Source of the DNA: Bacillota bacterium
GTDB lineage: Bacteria; Bacillota; Clostridia; Oscillospirales; Oscillospiraceae
Assembly: GCA_023402075.1 (NCBI GenBank)
Contig: JAEXCS010000028.1
Coordinates: forward strand, 1 to 64,000
Direction of reading: 5' to 3'
Length of the DNA stretch: 64,000 bases
Below the pieces are notes generated by a model. That model made no database searches, was not told where the DNA came from, and saw nothing but the letters and a program-made list of their open reading frames with translations. Position numbers and translations under genes: made by a program. The stretch's first letter is position 1. Every line of letters begins with the position of its first letter. Shown one piece after another: positions 33,870 through 40,846 of the stretch.

Positions 33870-34703
33870 TTAATACGGATAGACGTAATCCGTGATTTCC
33901 TCCGCCGGTTCGATGGAGGAAACGTGAAGCTGCGGCTCGGGCGCACCCTCGAAGGAGCCTACCTCCAAAACGCCTGTGACGGTGACCCACGAATCCGCCG
34001 CCAGTCCCGCCACGTCGTCGTATTTACAAACGATGCCGCAGGGAGACAGATCCGCCGCGCAGCAGGACATCATCAGCCGCGCGGGAACAAACTCGCCTTC
34101 GTTCAAAGAAGGAATGTCCTTTAGCACAAAGCCGGTCATGGTGATTTCAAAGCCTTCAAAGCGATCCGGATACATGAATAGTTCGCTGCACCAGTTGTAA
34201 AATTCGCTGTCTGGAATTGTGACGGTCTTGGCCTCTGCATCGTACCCGTGGAGATAGCCGATTACCTGTCCGCTGGCTCCCTCCATGGTATAAACGCCGT
34301 CTTCTGCGGACGGCTCCGGGCTTTCAGAGGAAGAAGAGGGCACGGAGGACGAAATGGCGGGCGGCTGACCGTCCGTCCCGCCAAAGGCGCTGCCGCCGGT
34401 AAGCAGGCCCCCGGAGCTAACGGTGCTGATCTGCTGGTGAGGCAGCAGCACGAGAAGAACGGGGAGCGCCAGCAAAAAACAGTGGACAGACCGCCTGCGG
34501 TATTGTGGACGGAACAGGCGCGTGGCGGAAAACACAGCGCACACCAGAAGCGCCCCAGCGGAAAAGAAGAGATACGGCTTTACCCGTGGGGCTACATAGG
34601 AAAGATACGCGCCTGAAAGCGCCAGATAAATCAGAACCCCGGAAAAGGCCGCCAGACAGATGACCTCCAAAGCCGCCTGAGAATTTAAAGCACCCCGTTT
34701 CAT
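33870..34703 (-). CDS. TIGR03943-family putative permease subunit (YcgQ-like)
   Basis: A 277-residue protein. Two N-terminal membrane helices (about 10-50) plus one near 60-80 are followed by an extracytoplasmic Ser/Pro/Glu linker and a C-terminal domain with FTLPDS-like and GFVLKDIPSLNEGEFVPARL, then MSCCAADLSPCGI, the Cys-Cys motif usual for this family. The start at 34703 has GGGGAGGTG and overlaps the fusion permease by four bases. Earlier open frame lacks conservation. TIGR03943 proteins accompany DUF318-type permeases, as here; metal handling is suspected but not proven. Confidence 0.88.
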   Translation of the reverse strand: MKRGALNSQAALEVICLAAFSGVLIYLALSGAYLSYVAPRVKPYLFFSAGALLVCAVFSATRLFRPQYRRRSVHCFLLALPVLLVLLPHQQISTVSSGGLLTGGSAFGGTDGQPPAISSSVPSSSSESPEPSAEDGVYTMEGASGQVIGYLHGYDAEAKTVTIPDSEFYNWCSELFMYPDRFEGFEITMTGFVLKDIPSLNEGEFVPARLMMSCCAADLSPCGIVCKYDDVAGLAADSWVTVTGVLEVGSFEGAPEPQLHVSSIEPAEEITDYVYPY

Positions 34704-36343
34704 GCCAGCACCTCCCCAAGTCCCAAAGAAAAAGCGGCGAAAATAATCACGCCGCATACGGCAAACATGGTGAAAGCCAAACGGAACACAAATTTTTTGG
34801 AAAAGCTCCCGGAGAGCATCAATACGTTTTTTACGTCCATCATAGGGCCAAATACCAAAAAGCCCATCAAGGCCCCCATGGGGAACTGGGCTGCAAAGCT
34901 CCGGGCCACCACCGCGTCGGATGAGGAGCACAGGGAGAAGAAAAACGCCATCGCCATCATCAGCAGCAGGGGAAGCAGAAGGCCGTCTCCCGCGCCGGTG
35001 CGGGACAGGCCCGCCCCCATGGTTTGAAACAGTGCCGAGACAAACGCACCCATCAACAGATACTTTCCAACACTGAAAAATTCAGACATGGCATGAAGCA
35101 TAAAGCTTTCCAGCTTTCCCGCACCCGGGTCCGCCGTGCAGCCGCAGCCGCACAGCGCGCCAAGCCCCCCGCCGATGAGAATGTCGGATTTGGATTTGGC
35201 CCCTGAGAAGGACAGCCCAATCAGCACCGCGCAAAAAAGTCCCAGACCCACACGGCAGGCCACAATCTTCCAGTTTCCGCCAAAGGCGTACCATGTGCTG
35301 AGCATCACCACCGGATTGATGACCGGCGCGGCGGAAAGAAATGTCACCGCCGCGGACAGGGGAACCCCCTTGCGCACAATGCTGCGAAACACCGGAATGG
35401 AGGTGCAGTCGCACACCGGCAGGCAGAATCCCGCCAGTAAGGCAAATAAAAAGCCGCCCGCCGGGTGCTTTGGAAATTTTTCCGCGATCAGCCTGTCGGA
35501 AATAAACACCTGAATCGCGGAGGAAAGCAGCACGCCGATCAGCAAAAAGGGCACTGCCTGCAAGAGAATGCCCAGAAATACGTTTACCACGCCGTCTACC
35601 TGGGTCCCGCCCAACACCAGCCGCAGAAGAAGATAGGCGGCGCAGAAATAGACAAGACTAAGAAGGAAAAAGGTGTTGGGTGCGGGCCGGGGCTTTTGTA
35701 GGGCCTTTTCAATGTCCTGAAGCCAGTCGGACCGCAGCACGGAAACGCCGGGATTAAGTCCCTGCAAAAGCTGGCGCAGGCGGCGGAGCTCCTTGCCCTG
35801 AGCATTTCGCAGCACGATAAAATCACAACCTGAAACCTGGTCGGCCAAAGCCGCTCCCGTTCCGCCAAGCAGACGCTCCAGCGTCTCTCCGTCCCCTACG
35901 TGCAGGATTTTCTGAAGACGGCAGAAATCTCCCGCCGCCATGGTGACCTGTCGGCTTGGAGCGGGGAACAGGGCCTGTAAATCCCGGATGGGCAGCATCC
36001 CATTCCATTCAACCCAGATTTCGTCAATTTGCTCTGGGCCTTGCTCCAGCAGATATTGATAGATTTTTTTAGATACCGCTTCCGGGTTTCGCTGTACCTC
36101 CCTGATGGAAAGGCGGAGGGGCTTTAAATCCTCCACATATGGGGCGGGGTCCTCCTCGCCTTCCTCGAAAAGAATGCAGCGCGGGGAGACACCCTCCCGC
36201 AGGCGCGATTGAATCAGGCTGTTTAAAAGTGTCGTCTTTCCGGCGTCCAGAAAGCCGGTGACGGCAAAAACCGGGATGTAATCCCCCGACGGGGAGACTG
36301 CCTCCCGCCGCCGTGTAAACGGCGGAGAAAATGGCTGTTTCAC
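34700..36343 (-). CDS. Fusion: CobW/COG0523-like P-loop GTPase domain + DUF318-type permease
   Basis: An uninterrupted 547-residue protein with two modules. Residues 22-215 resemble COG0523 metallochaperone GTPases: P-loop GFLDAGKTT (30-38), then IWVEWNGMLP in place of the family's E-x-SG. At the guanine-specificity position it reads FIVLRNAQGKE, not NKxD, and the CxCC metal motif is absent. Residues about 224-547 are a YraQ/YcgR-like permease with eight or so helices, a CDC motif (311-313), CGCGC (398-402) and SSSDAVVARSF. The start is a GTG with AGGGGGC; an ATG at 36460 extends the frame by 39 residues without a good ribosome site. It overlaps the TIGR03943 partner and probably moves a metal. 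Confidence 0.82.
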   Translation of the reverse strand: MKQPFSPPFTRRREAVSPSGDYIPVFAVTGFLDAGKTTLLNSLIQSRLREGVSPRCILFEEGEEDPAPYVEDLKPLRLSIREVQRNPEAVSKKIYQYLLEQGPEQIDEIWVEWNGMLPIRDLQALFPAPSRQVTMAAGDFCRLQKILHVGDGETLERLLGGTGAALADQVSGCDFIVLRNAQGKELRRLRQLLQGLNPGVSVLRSDWLQDIEKALQKPRPAPNTFFLLSLVYFCAAYLLLRLVLGGTQVDGVVNVFLGILLQAVPFLLIGVLLSSAIQVFISDRLIAEKFPKHPAGGFLFALLAGFCLPVCDCTSIPVFRSIVRKGVPLSAAVTFLSAAPVINPVVMLSTWYAFGGNWKIVACRVGLGLFCAVLIGLSFSGAKSKSDILIGGGLGALCGCGCTADPGAGKLESFMLHAMSEFFSVGKYLLMGAFVSALFQTMGAGLSRTGAGDGLLLPLLLMMAMAFFFSLCSSSDAVVARSFAAQFPMGALMGFLVFGPMMDVKNVLMLSGSFSKKFVFRLAFTMFAVCGVIIFAAFSLGLGEVLA

Positions 36344-36461
36344 AGTAAAATTGCCCCCTAATTTTTGTTTCAGACATAAAACGACAGGAAGACAGCGCCC
36401 TTGGCGGCGGAGACAGATTTGTCTTCCAAAGCCGGGGCGAATTTTCTTCCTGTGGGGCATC

Positions 36462-36773
36462 TCAATTATTCAGCCGGATTTTCAGTGTCAGCAGTGACAA
36501 GGGGCATAGAAGTGCGGCAATGGACAAAAGAAGTGTCATTGCCGGATGAAAAAGCGTTGCCTCAAAAGAAGCACCGAAGCCGACGACCGCGTCTCCCGTT
36601 TTTTCCACCGCTTGCAGGCAGACCGCAAGCTTTGTGCAGACGGTGCAGTTCTCCCCTGTGCAGCGGTGGCGAAGGTGCGTGGCCGCATAGCCCTCTGTCA
36701 GCCACGCTGCCGTCAGAAGCGTGGCCAGCAGCGCGATTGCCAGTATTTTAATTCGGACTGCCTCGCGGCGCAT
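36462..36773 (-). CDS. Small membrane protein with HRCTGENC-x2-C motif
   Basis: A 103-residue protein. An N-terminal hydrophobic segment (about 8-27) is followed by a short extracytoplasmic part with HLRHRCTGENCTVCTKLAVC, four cysteines and two histidines in metal-site spacing. A C-terminal membrane segment (about 76-97) completes it. The ATG at 36773 has AAAGGAGGCCGCT. It is first gene of the operon with the CobW-permease fusion and TIGR03943 protein. I do not know a characterised homologue; a metal-binding accessory subunit is inferred from the motif and neighbours. Confidence 0.72.
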   Translation of the reverse strand: MRREAVRIKILAIALLATLLTAAWLTEGYAATHLRHRCTGENCTVCTKLAVCLQAVEKTGDAVVGFGASFEATLFHPAMTLLLSIAALLCPLSLLTLKIRLNN

Positions 36774-36860
36774 AGCGGCCTCCTTTCCTGACAGGCAAGG
36801 GCGTGGATCTGCAAAAGCCATACTCCCTACTTAGGATGGCTCTTTAAATAGACTGCCCTC

Positions 36861-36889
36861 ATTTTAGATGAGACGGGGGGCCTTGTCAA
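36861..36889 (-). promoter_or_regulatory. Promoter of the CobW-permease operon
   Basis: Minus strand TTGACA (36889-36884), 17-base spacer, TAAAAT (36866-36861), about 90 bases before the first start codon. No clear zinc-repressor box was recognised. Confidence 0.75.
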
Positions 36890-36932
36890 GCAAACCCGGA
36901 CGAGATCGCGGTTCTTCAAGGCACGAAGGGCC

Positions 36933-36959
36933 GGGGCGGCCTGCAAAGCAGGCCGCCCC
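36933..36959 (-). terminator. Hairpin downstream of the DUF134-NifX gene
   Basis: Perfect 12-bp stem GGGGCGGCCTGC/GCAGGCCGCCCC with loop AAA, no T-run; probably ends the minus-strand gene that stops at 36973. Confidence 0.65.
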
Positions 36960-36972
36960 AATAATAGTTCCC

Positions 36973-37776
36973 TCAGTGCTGCTTTTCACGGTGGTGCTCT
37001 CCGTGGTGATGTTCTCCGCAGCCATGCTCCCCGCAGGTGTGGGCGTGTTCCCCGTCGTGGTGATGGCTGCAGGAAGCGTCGGGGTTATAGTGTAAGCTTC
37101 CGGCAAGCAGCGCTGCCGCGGCTTCGTCCGCATTGCCGGACACTCCGCCGTAAATCTGAATGTCCGCCTTGGACAGGGCGGTTCGCGCTCCACCCCCGAT
37201 GCCGCCGCAGATCAGAGCGTCCACGCCCAAATCCCGCAGAAAGCCCGCCAGCGCGCCGTGCCCGCTGCCGTTGGTGCCCGTCACGGAGGAGCCTGTGATT
37301 TTTCCGTCCTCCGCGTCGTAGATTTTAAACTGCCGCGTTTGGCCGAAATGCTGAAAAATTTGGCCGTTCTCATAGGTGACTGCAATTTTTTTCATCATTA
37401 TTCCTCCTGCTGATTGTTTGTCGGGCTGACCGCAGCAGCGGCGGTGCCGTCCGCAGCCGCCAAAGCCACACGAAGATTCCGCTCCGTTGCACAAACGGTA
37501 GTCTCCTCCCTCAATTTTCAGGGGAAGGCCGTCCACCAGCGCGGACGCAATTTTTTTGCGTGCCGAGGCGTAAATAAGCTGGGCCGACGCGCGGGCAATC
37601 TCCATGTACGTGCCGCACTCCTCCTGCGAAAGCCCCTCTTTGTCGATGAGGCGGACGGTTTCGTATTCGTCCACCGTCAGGATAACCGGCGGCTTTTGCG
37701 CCCCGCCGTCCGCCGGAAGAAATATCGGGCTGGGCGGAAGGGAGCAGACTCTTCTGCATTTTTTGGGTCTTGGCAA
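36973..37776 (-). CDS. DUF134 - NifX/dinitrogenase iron-molybdenum cofactor domain fusion
   Basis: A 267-residue protein. Residues 1-95 are DUF134, a predicted helix-turn-helix protein (PRPKKCRRVC start, TVDEYETVRLIDKEGLSQEE). Then a Cys-rich link (CNGAESSCGFGGCGRHRRCC). Residues 128-235 are a NifX/NafY-like domain (KKIAVTYENGQIFQHFGQT, ICGGIGGGARTAL), and a His/Cys-rich tail follows (about 236-267). The TTG at 37776 with GGAGG gives the usual DUF134 N-terminus. Inside, AGGAGGAATA precedes ATGs at 37398 and 37395, so the NifX part may also be made alone (141 or 140 residues). Role: iron-sulphur or metal-cofactor handling, inferred. Confidence 0.85.
   Translation of the reverse strand: MPRPKKCRRVCSLPPSPIFLPADGGAQKPPVILTVDEYETVRLIDKEGLSQEECGTYMEIARASAQLIYASARKKIASALVDGLPLKIEGGDYRLCNGAESSCGFGGCGRHRRCCGQPDKQSAGGIMMKKIAVTYENGQIFQHFGQTRQFKIYDAEDGKITGSSVTGTNGSGHGALAGFLRDLGVDALICGGIGGGARTALSKADIQIYGGVSGNADEAAAALLAGSLHYNPDASCSHHHDGEHAHTCGEHGCGEHHHGEHHREKQH
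37395..37408 (-). promoter_or_regulatory. Internal ribosome site and start within the DUF134-NifX gene
   Basis: Minus strand AGGAGG (37408-37403) followed by ATGATG (37398-37393), in frame with both modules. It could yield a free NifX-like protein in addition to the fusion. Confidence 0.65.
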
Positions 37777-37800
37777 AGGTATTTCCTCCATGCATGTTAT

Positions 37801-37812
37801 TGGCATATGCCA
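37801..37812 (-). promoter_or_regulatory. Operator copy 1 of the DUF134-NifX promoter
   Basis: Perfect palindrome TGGCATATGCCA, followed by GTTA; it overlaps the predicted transcript start. Confidence 0.7.
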
Positions 37813-37821
37813 GTTAACTGT

Positions 37822-37849
37822 ATTATATCGCGGCGAATAAAAATGTCAA
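37822..37849 (-). promoter_or_regulatory. Promoter of the DUF134-NifX gene
   Basis: Minus strand perfect TTGACA (37849-37844), 16-base spacer, perfect TATAAT (37827-37822). It is flanked by two identical palindromes. Confidence 0.88.
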
Positions 37850-37857
37850 GAACTATT

Positions 37858-37869
37858 TGGCATATGCCA
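37858..37869 (-). promoter_or_regulatory. Operator copy 2 of the DUF134-NifX promoter
   Basis: Second perfect TGGCATATGCCA, again followed by GTTA, just upstream of the -35 box and 57 bases from copy 1. Confidence 0.7.
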
Positions 37870-37880
37870 GTTATCGCTTT

Positions 37881-37908
37881 TTGAATTTGTCTGTGATCTC
37901 TGTAAAAT
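37881..37908 (+). promoter_or_regulatory. Promoter of the polysaccharide deacetylase gene
   Basis: TTGAAT (37881-37886), 16-base spacer, TAAAAT (37903-37908). Confidence 0.6.
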
Positions 37909-38016
37909 ATATAAGATATCAGAAAAACGGCGTTACTTTTTGAGTGCCGTCGCCGTCTTATTTACATGAGAATCACAATCAGCATGGCGCTGTGAAATAA
38001 AAAGGAGTTGACAGGG

Positions 38017-38844
38017 TTGAAGTGGCATACGGGTCCGGGAAAAAGACATGGTTGGAGCAGGCAAGGAATTTCCATCCTCGTGGCGGTAATTGTATTCTGT
38101 GGTCTGGGCAGTTGGAGAGTATCGGCCCACGGGAGGACACCTCTTCCGGTTTTGATGTATCACCATGTGGTGGTGGACGGGACGGAGTGCAACGACATGA
38201 CTGTCACCGAGAGCCGCTTGGAAGAGGACTTGAGTTGGCTGCGGGACCGCGGCTACCAATCCGTTTTACCCCGGGAGCTGGCGGAGGGGGACCCTTTGCC
38301 GGAAAAACCTGTTTTGATTACCTTTGACGACGGATACCGCAGCAACTACGACCTGTTATACCCGCTTTTGCAGAAATATCAGATGAAGGCGGTCATTTCC
38401 ATTATTGTGGAGATGCCGGAACTTCCGGCGGATAACTTTCTCACATGGGATATGTGCAGGGAGATGACTGAGTCGGGATTGGTTGAAATTGGCTCTCACA
38501 GCTTTGCGCTTCACAATCTGGGAGACTTGGGAGGATGCTTTGATCCTGGCCGCGTCAACGGAATCCAGCGCAGGCCCGATGAGACGGACGAAGGGTTTCA
38601 GACCCGTGTGCTGGACGATATCCAAAAGAGTTATGACCTGATTGAGCAGAAGGTGGGGCAGGCCCCCGTCTTTTTTGCGTATCCGTTTGGATTGAAGGAG
38701 CCGGACGCGGAGGAGCTTGTAAATCGGCTGTTTCCCGTCACGGCGGTGACGAAACCGAAAGTTGCCGATTTAAACCGGGGGCTTCACGATTTGCCCCGCA
38801 TCACCGTGACCATGAAGCGGGAACTGCCCTCGGTTTTAAAATAG
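38017..38844 (+). CDS. Polysaccharide deacetylase (NodB domain), membrane-anchored
   Basis: A 275-residue protein with an N-terminal signal-anchor (about 18-34) and a NodB-type carbohydrate esterase-4 domain. It shows PLPVLMYHHV, the catalytic VLITFDDGYRSN (Asp-Asp), and VEIGSHSFALHNL with the metal-binding SHSFxxH. The C-terminal FFAYPFGLKEPD completes the fold. It would act outside the membrane on cell-wall or other polysaccharide N-acetyl groups. I take the TTG at 38017 (AAAGGAG at good spacing); the TTG at 38008 touches the ribosome site. Single-gene unit with its own promoter and terminator. Confidence 0.9.
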   Translation: MKWHTGPGKRHGWSRQGISILVAVIVFCGLGSWRVSAHGRTPLPVLMYHHVVVDGTECNDMTVTESRLEEDLSWLRDRGYQSVLPRELAEGDPLPEKPVLITFDDGYRSNYDLLYPLLQKYQMKAVISIIVEMPELPADNFLTWDMCREMTESGLVEIGSHSFALHNLGDLGGCFDPGRVNGIQRRPDETDEGFQTRVLDDIQKSYDLIEQKVGQAPVFFAYPFGLKEPDAEELVNRLFPVTAVTKPKVADLNRGLHDLPRITVTMKRELPSVLK

Positions 38845-38871
38845 GCCGGGGTTATCAGCCAAAGCAAAGAA

Positions 38872-38907
38872 AATGCCCCTCCGACGCTTTTGCGCCGGAG
38901 GGGCATT
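38872..38907. terminator. Bidirectional terminator between deacetylase and radical SAM genes
   Basis: AATGCCCCTCCG (38872-38883) pairs with CGGAGGGGCATT (38896-38907); the genes converge here. Confidence 0.82.
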
Positions 38908-38928
38908 GTATTCGCTTGTGTCAGAGCG

Positions 38929-39804
38929 TCAACGCCCCAGCTCTACAAATTTGCGCAGCGGCGCTTCACCCCGCAGCGCTTCCTCGCACTCCGCAATCAG
39001 CCGCGCCCGGTCCTGATTCAGGTTTCCTGCCAACACCAGATAGTTGCTGGCGTGGTTAGAGCGAAATACCGCGCCGGGGCAGTCGATCTGCTCCAGCAGA
39101 AGCTTTGCCTCACGAATCAGTTCCATGGGCGTGGGAGTCACCAGCTCGCCGCTTGCAACCCAATCGGCCATGGGTGTACCTGTATAGATGCGCAGGGTCA
39201 GCAGGGCGATAAAGTCCGGCCTCATGGCGTTCAGGGCCTTGGCGGTATCCATGGCGTGGGCCTGCCAGTCTCCGTTGGAGCCGGCAAGGCCGCTGATGGC
39301 GGTGACGGAGAGAGTCAGCCCGGCGGCTTTCAGCTTTTGGCCTGCCTCAATTTGCTGGGCAACCGTCACGCCCTTGTTGATTTTCTGAAGCAGGGCCTCG
39401 TTCCCCGTCTCAAGGCCAAGGTACGCAAAGTCCAGCCCCGCTTTGCGAAGGGCGGACAAATCCTCCGGAGTTTTTCCCAGAATGCTTTTAGGGCTTGCAT
39501 AGGTGGAGATGCGGGTGCATTCGGGAAACAGCGTCCGGATGTCTCCCAGAATCTCCAGCAGACGATCCGTCGGGAGAATCAGCGCGTCCCCGTCGGCTAA
39601 GAAAAAGCGCTCTACCCGGGGATACTGGGCACGGGCCCAGCGCAGATCCTCCAGCACCTGCTCTCTGGGAGTAACGGAGAATTTCTTGTCCTTGTACATA
39701 TTGCAAAAGGCGCATTTGTTGTGGCTGCAACCCACGGTTACCTGAATAATCAGGCTGTGAGCTTCGCTGGGGGGGCGGTAAACGGTTCCTGAATAGTGCA
39801 GCAT
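38929..39804 (-). CDS. Radical SAM protein (COG1032-like)
   Basis: A 291-residue iron-sulphur enzyme. Cluster cysteines lie in VGCSHNKCAFCNMYKDKKF (CX4CX2C rather than the canonical CX3CX2C). FFLADGDALILPTDRL is the SAM-binding GGE-like strand, and LDFAYLGLETGNEALLQKIN follows. No B12-binding domain is present. The ATG at 39804 has AAGGAGGGCC. Reaction unknown; members of this group are annotated as Fe-S oxidoreductases without an assigned substrate. A TTTACA-N17-TTTAAT promoter candidate is upstream. Confidence 0.88.
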   Translation of the reverse strand: MLHYSGTVYRPPSEAHSLIIQVTVGCSHNKCAFCNMYKDKKFSVTPREQVLEDLRWARAQYPRVERFFLADGDALILPTDRLLEILGDIRTLFPECTRISTYASPKSILGKTPEDLSALRKAGLDFAYLGLETGNEALLQKINKGVTVAQQIEAGQKLKAAGLTLSVTAISGLAGSNGDWQAHAMDTAKALNAMRPDFIALLTLRIYTGTPMADWVASGELVTPTPMELIREAKLLLEQIDCPGAVFRSNHASNYLVLAGNLNQDRARLIAECEEALRGEAPLRKFVELGR

Positions 39805-39916
39805 GGGGGCCCTCCTTTTTCGCGTTGCTTCCAAAAATTGCCGCAAGCAAATTTTTTAAAAGCGCTGAGGTCTGCTTAAAGCTTTGCGCAGCTTCGCCGC
39901 GGGAGCGGCAGAATCC

Positions 39917-39945
39917 ATTAAATCATGTTCTGCGCCGTGTGTAAA
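39917..39945 (-). promoter_or_regulatory. Candidate promoter of the radical SAM gene
   Basis: Minus strand TTTACA (39945-39940), 17-base spacer, TTTAAT (39922-39917). Confidence 0.5.
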
Positions 39946-39977
39946 TGGCTGAAAATTCCTTTTGGGCTGCAAGTGTG

Positions 39978-40006
39978 CGAAAGAACCGCCAAAGGCGGTT
40001 CTTTCG
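39978..40006 (-). terminator. Terminator of gctAB
   Basis: Perfect 13-bp stem CGAAAGAACCGCC/GGCGGTTCTTTCG, loop AAA, 40 bases after the gctB stop. Confidence 0.7.
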
Positions 40007-40046
40007 TGTGCGCCGTCACAGCGGCGGAAATTTTTTTAAGAGCTGC

Positions 40047-40844
40047 TTATTTCCCCTTGGGAACCTTGATAAAGGCCTGACCCGGGTCAATCTCCTCCCG
40101 GATAATGCGGATGATTTCGGCATCGGGACCCTCCATCAACTGCGCACGACTCACGTCGATTTCAAATCCCGTGTTTTCCTGCACCATCTCAGGAGTGGAG
40201 AAGGGGTAATAATAGGCGAGGTACATCCGCTTGGTTTCCTCGTCAAACTTCATGATGCCAAGGTCGGTCACCACCATCTGGGGGCCGCGGTTGCCGGGAA
40301 GGCCCGCCCGCTCGCGGCCGCCGGGGCCGTCCATCCAGCCGCAGGAGGTCACATAGTCGATTTTGTCAATAAACCGGCGCTTCTGGTGCTGCATCATGAT
40401 CACGGTGTTGCAGTAGGTGGCAATGCCGTTGGCTCCGCCGGACCCGGTGAAACGGGTTATGGGATGATGATAGTCACCAATACAGGTGGAGTTCACGTTG
40501 CCGTAGGGATCGATCTGCGCGCCGCCGATGAAGGCGATAAGCCGGTCTTCGCCGTGGAGCCACTCGTTGGCTTCAAATCCGATGAAGCGGACGTTGGGCC
40601 ACTGCACGGCGCAATGGGCCATAAACCGGTTGTCGCCCACGCTGCGGGGAACCTCCACGGGGTCGCAGTCCATCAGACCGCTTTCCACGATGGGGTGGCA
40701 GGAGGGGCAGATGATCCGCTTGGCCAGAGAAGCGCCGATCAGCGGCAGGCCGGTTCCCACAATGACAATCTGGTTGGCCTGGATGTTTTTGGCGATGGCG
40801 AAGGCCTGCATTTCCTGCTTCGTGTAATTCGTATAATCAGGCAT
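40047..40844 (-). CDS. gctB: Glutaconate CoA-transferase subunit B
   Basis: Beta subunit, 265 residues, matching the family length. The N-terminus DYTNYTKQEMQAFAIAK and the segments VGTGLPLIGASLAKR, VESGLMDCDPVEVPRSVGDN and AFIGGAQIDPYGNVNSTCIG are near-identical to Acidaminococcus GctB. The catalytic glutamate is expected in the VESGL segment. With GctA it transfers CoA from acetyl-CoA (or glutaconyl-CoA) to (R)-2-hydroxyglutarate. ATG at 40844 with AAAGGA; a GTG nine bases earlier is possible. It starts two bases after gctA stops. Confidence 0.97.
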   Translation of the reverse strand: MPDYTNYTKQEMQAFAIAKNIQANQIVIVGTGLPLIGASLAKRIICPSCHPIVESGLMDCDPVEVPRSVGDNRFMAHCAVQWPNVRFIGFEANEWLHGEDRLIAFIGGAQIDPYGNVNSTCIGDYHHPITRFTGSGGANGIATYCNTVIMMQHQKRRFIDKIDYVTSCGWMDGPGGRERAGLPGNRGPQMVVTDLGIMKFDEETKRMYLAYYYPFSTPEMVQENTGFEIDVSRAQLMEGPDAEIIRIIREEIDPGQAFIKVPKGK

Positions 40845-40846
40845 TT

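Noticed and set aside
34700..36343. The possibility that the CobW-permease gene is two genes joined by a frameshift error.
   Set aside because: The frame is continuous with no internal start or ribosome site at the module boundary and both parts keep sensible composition.
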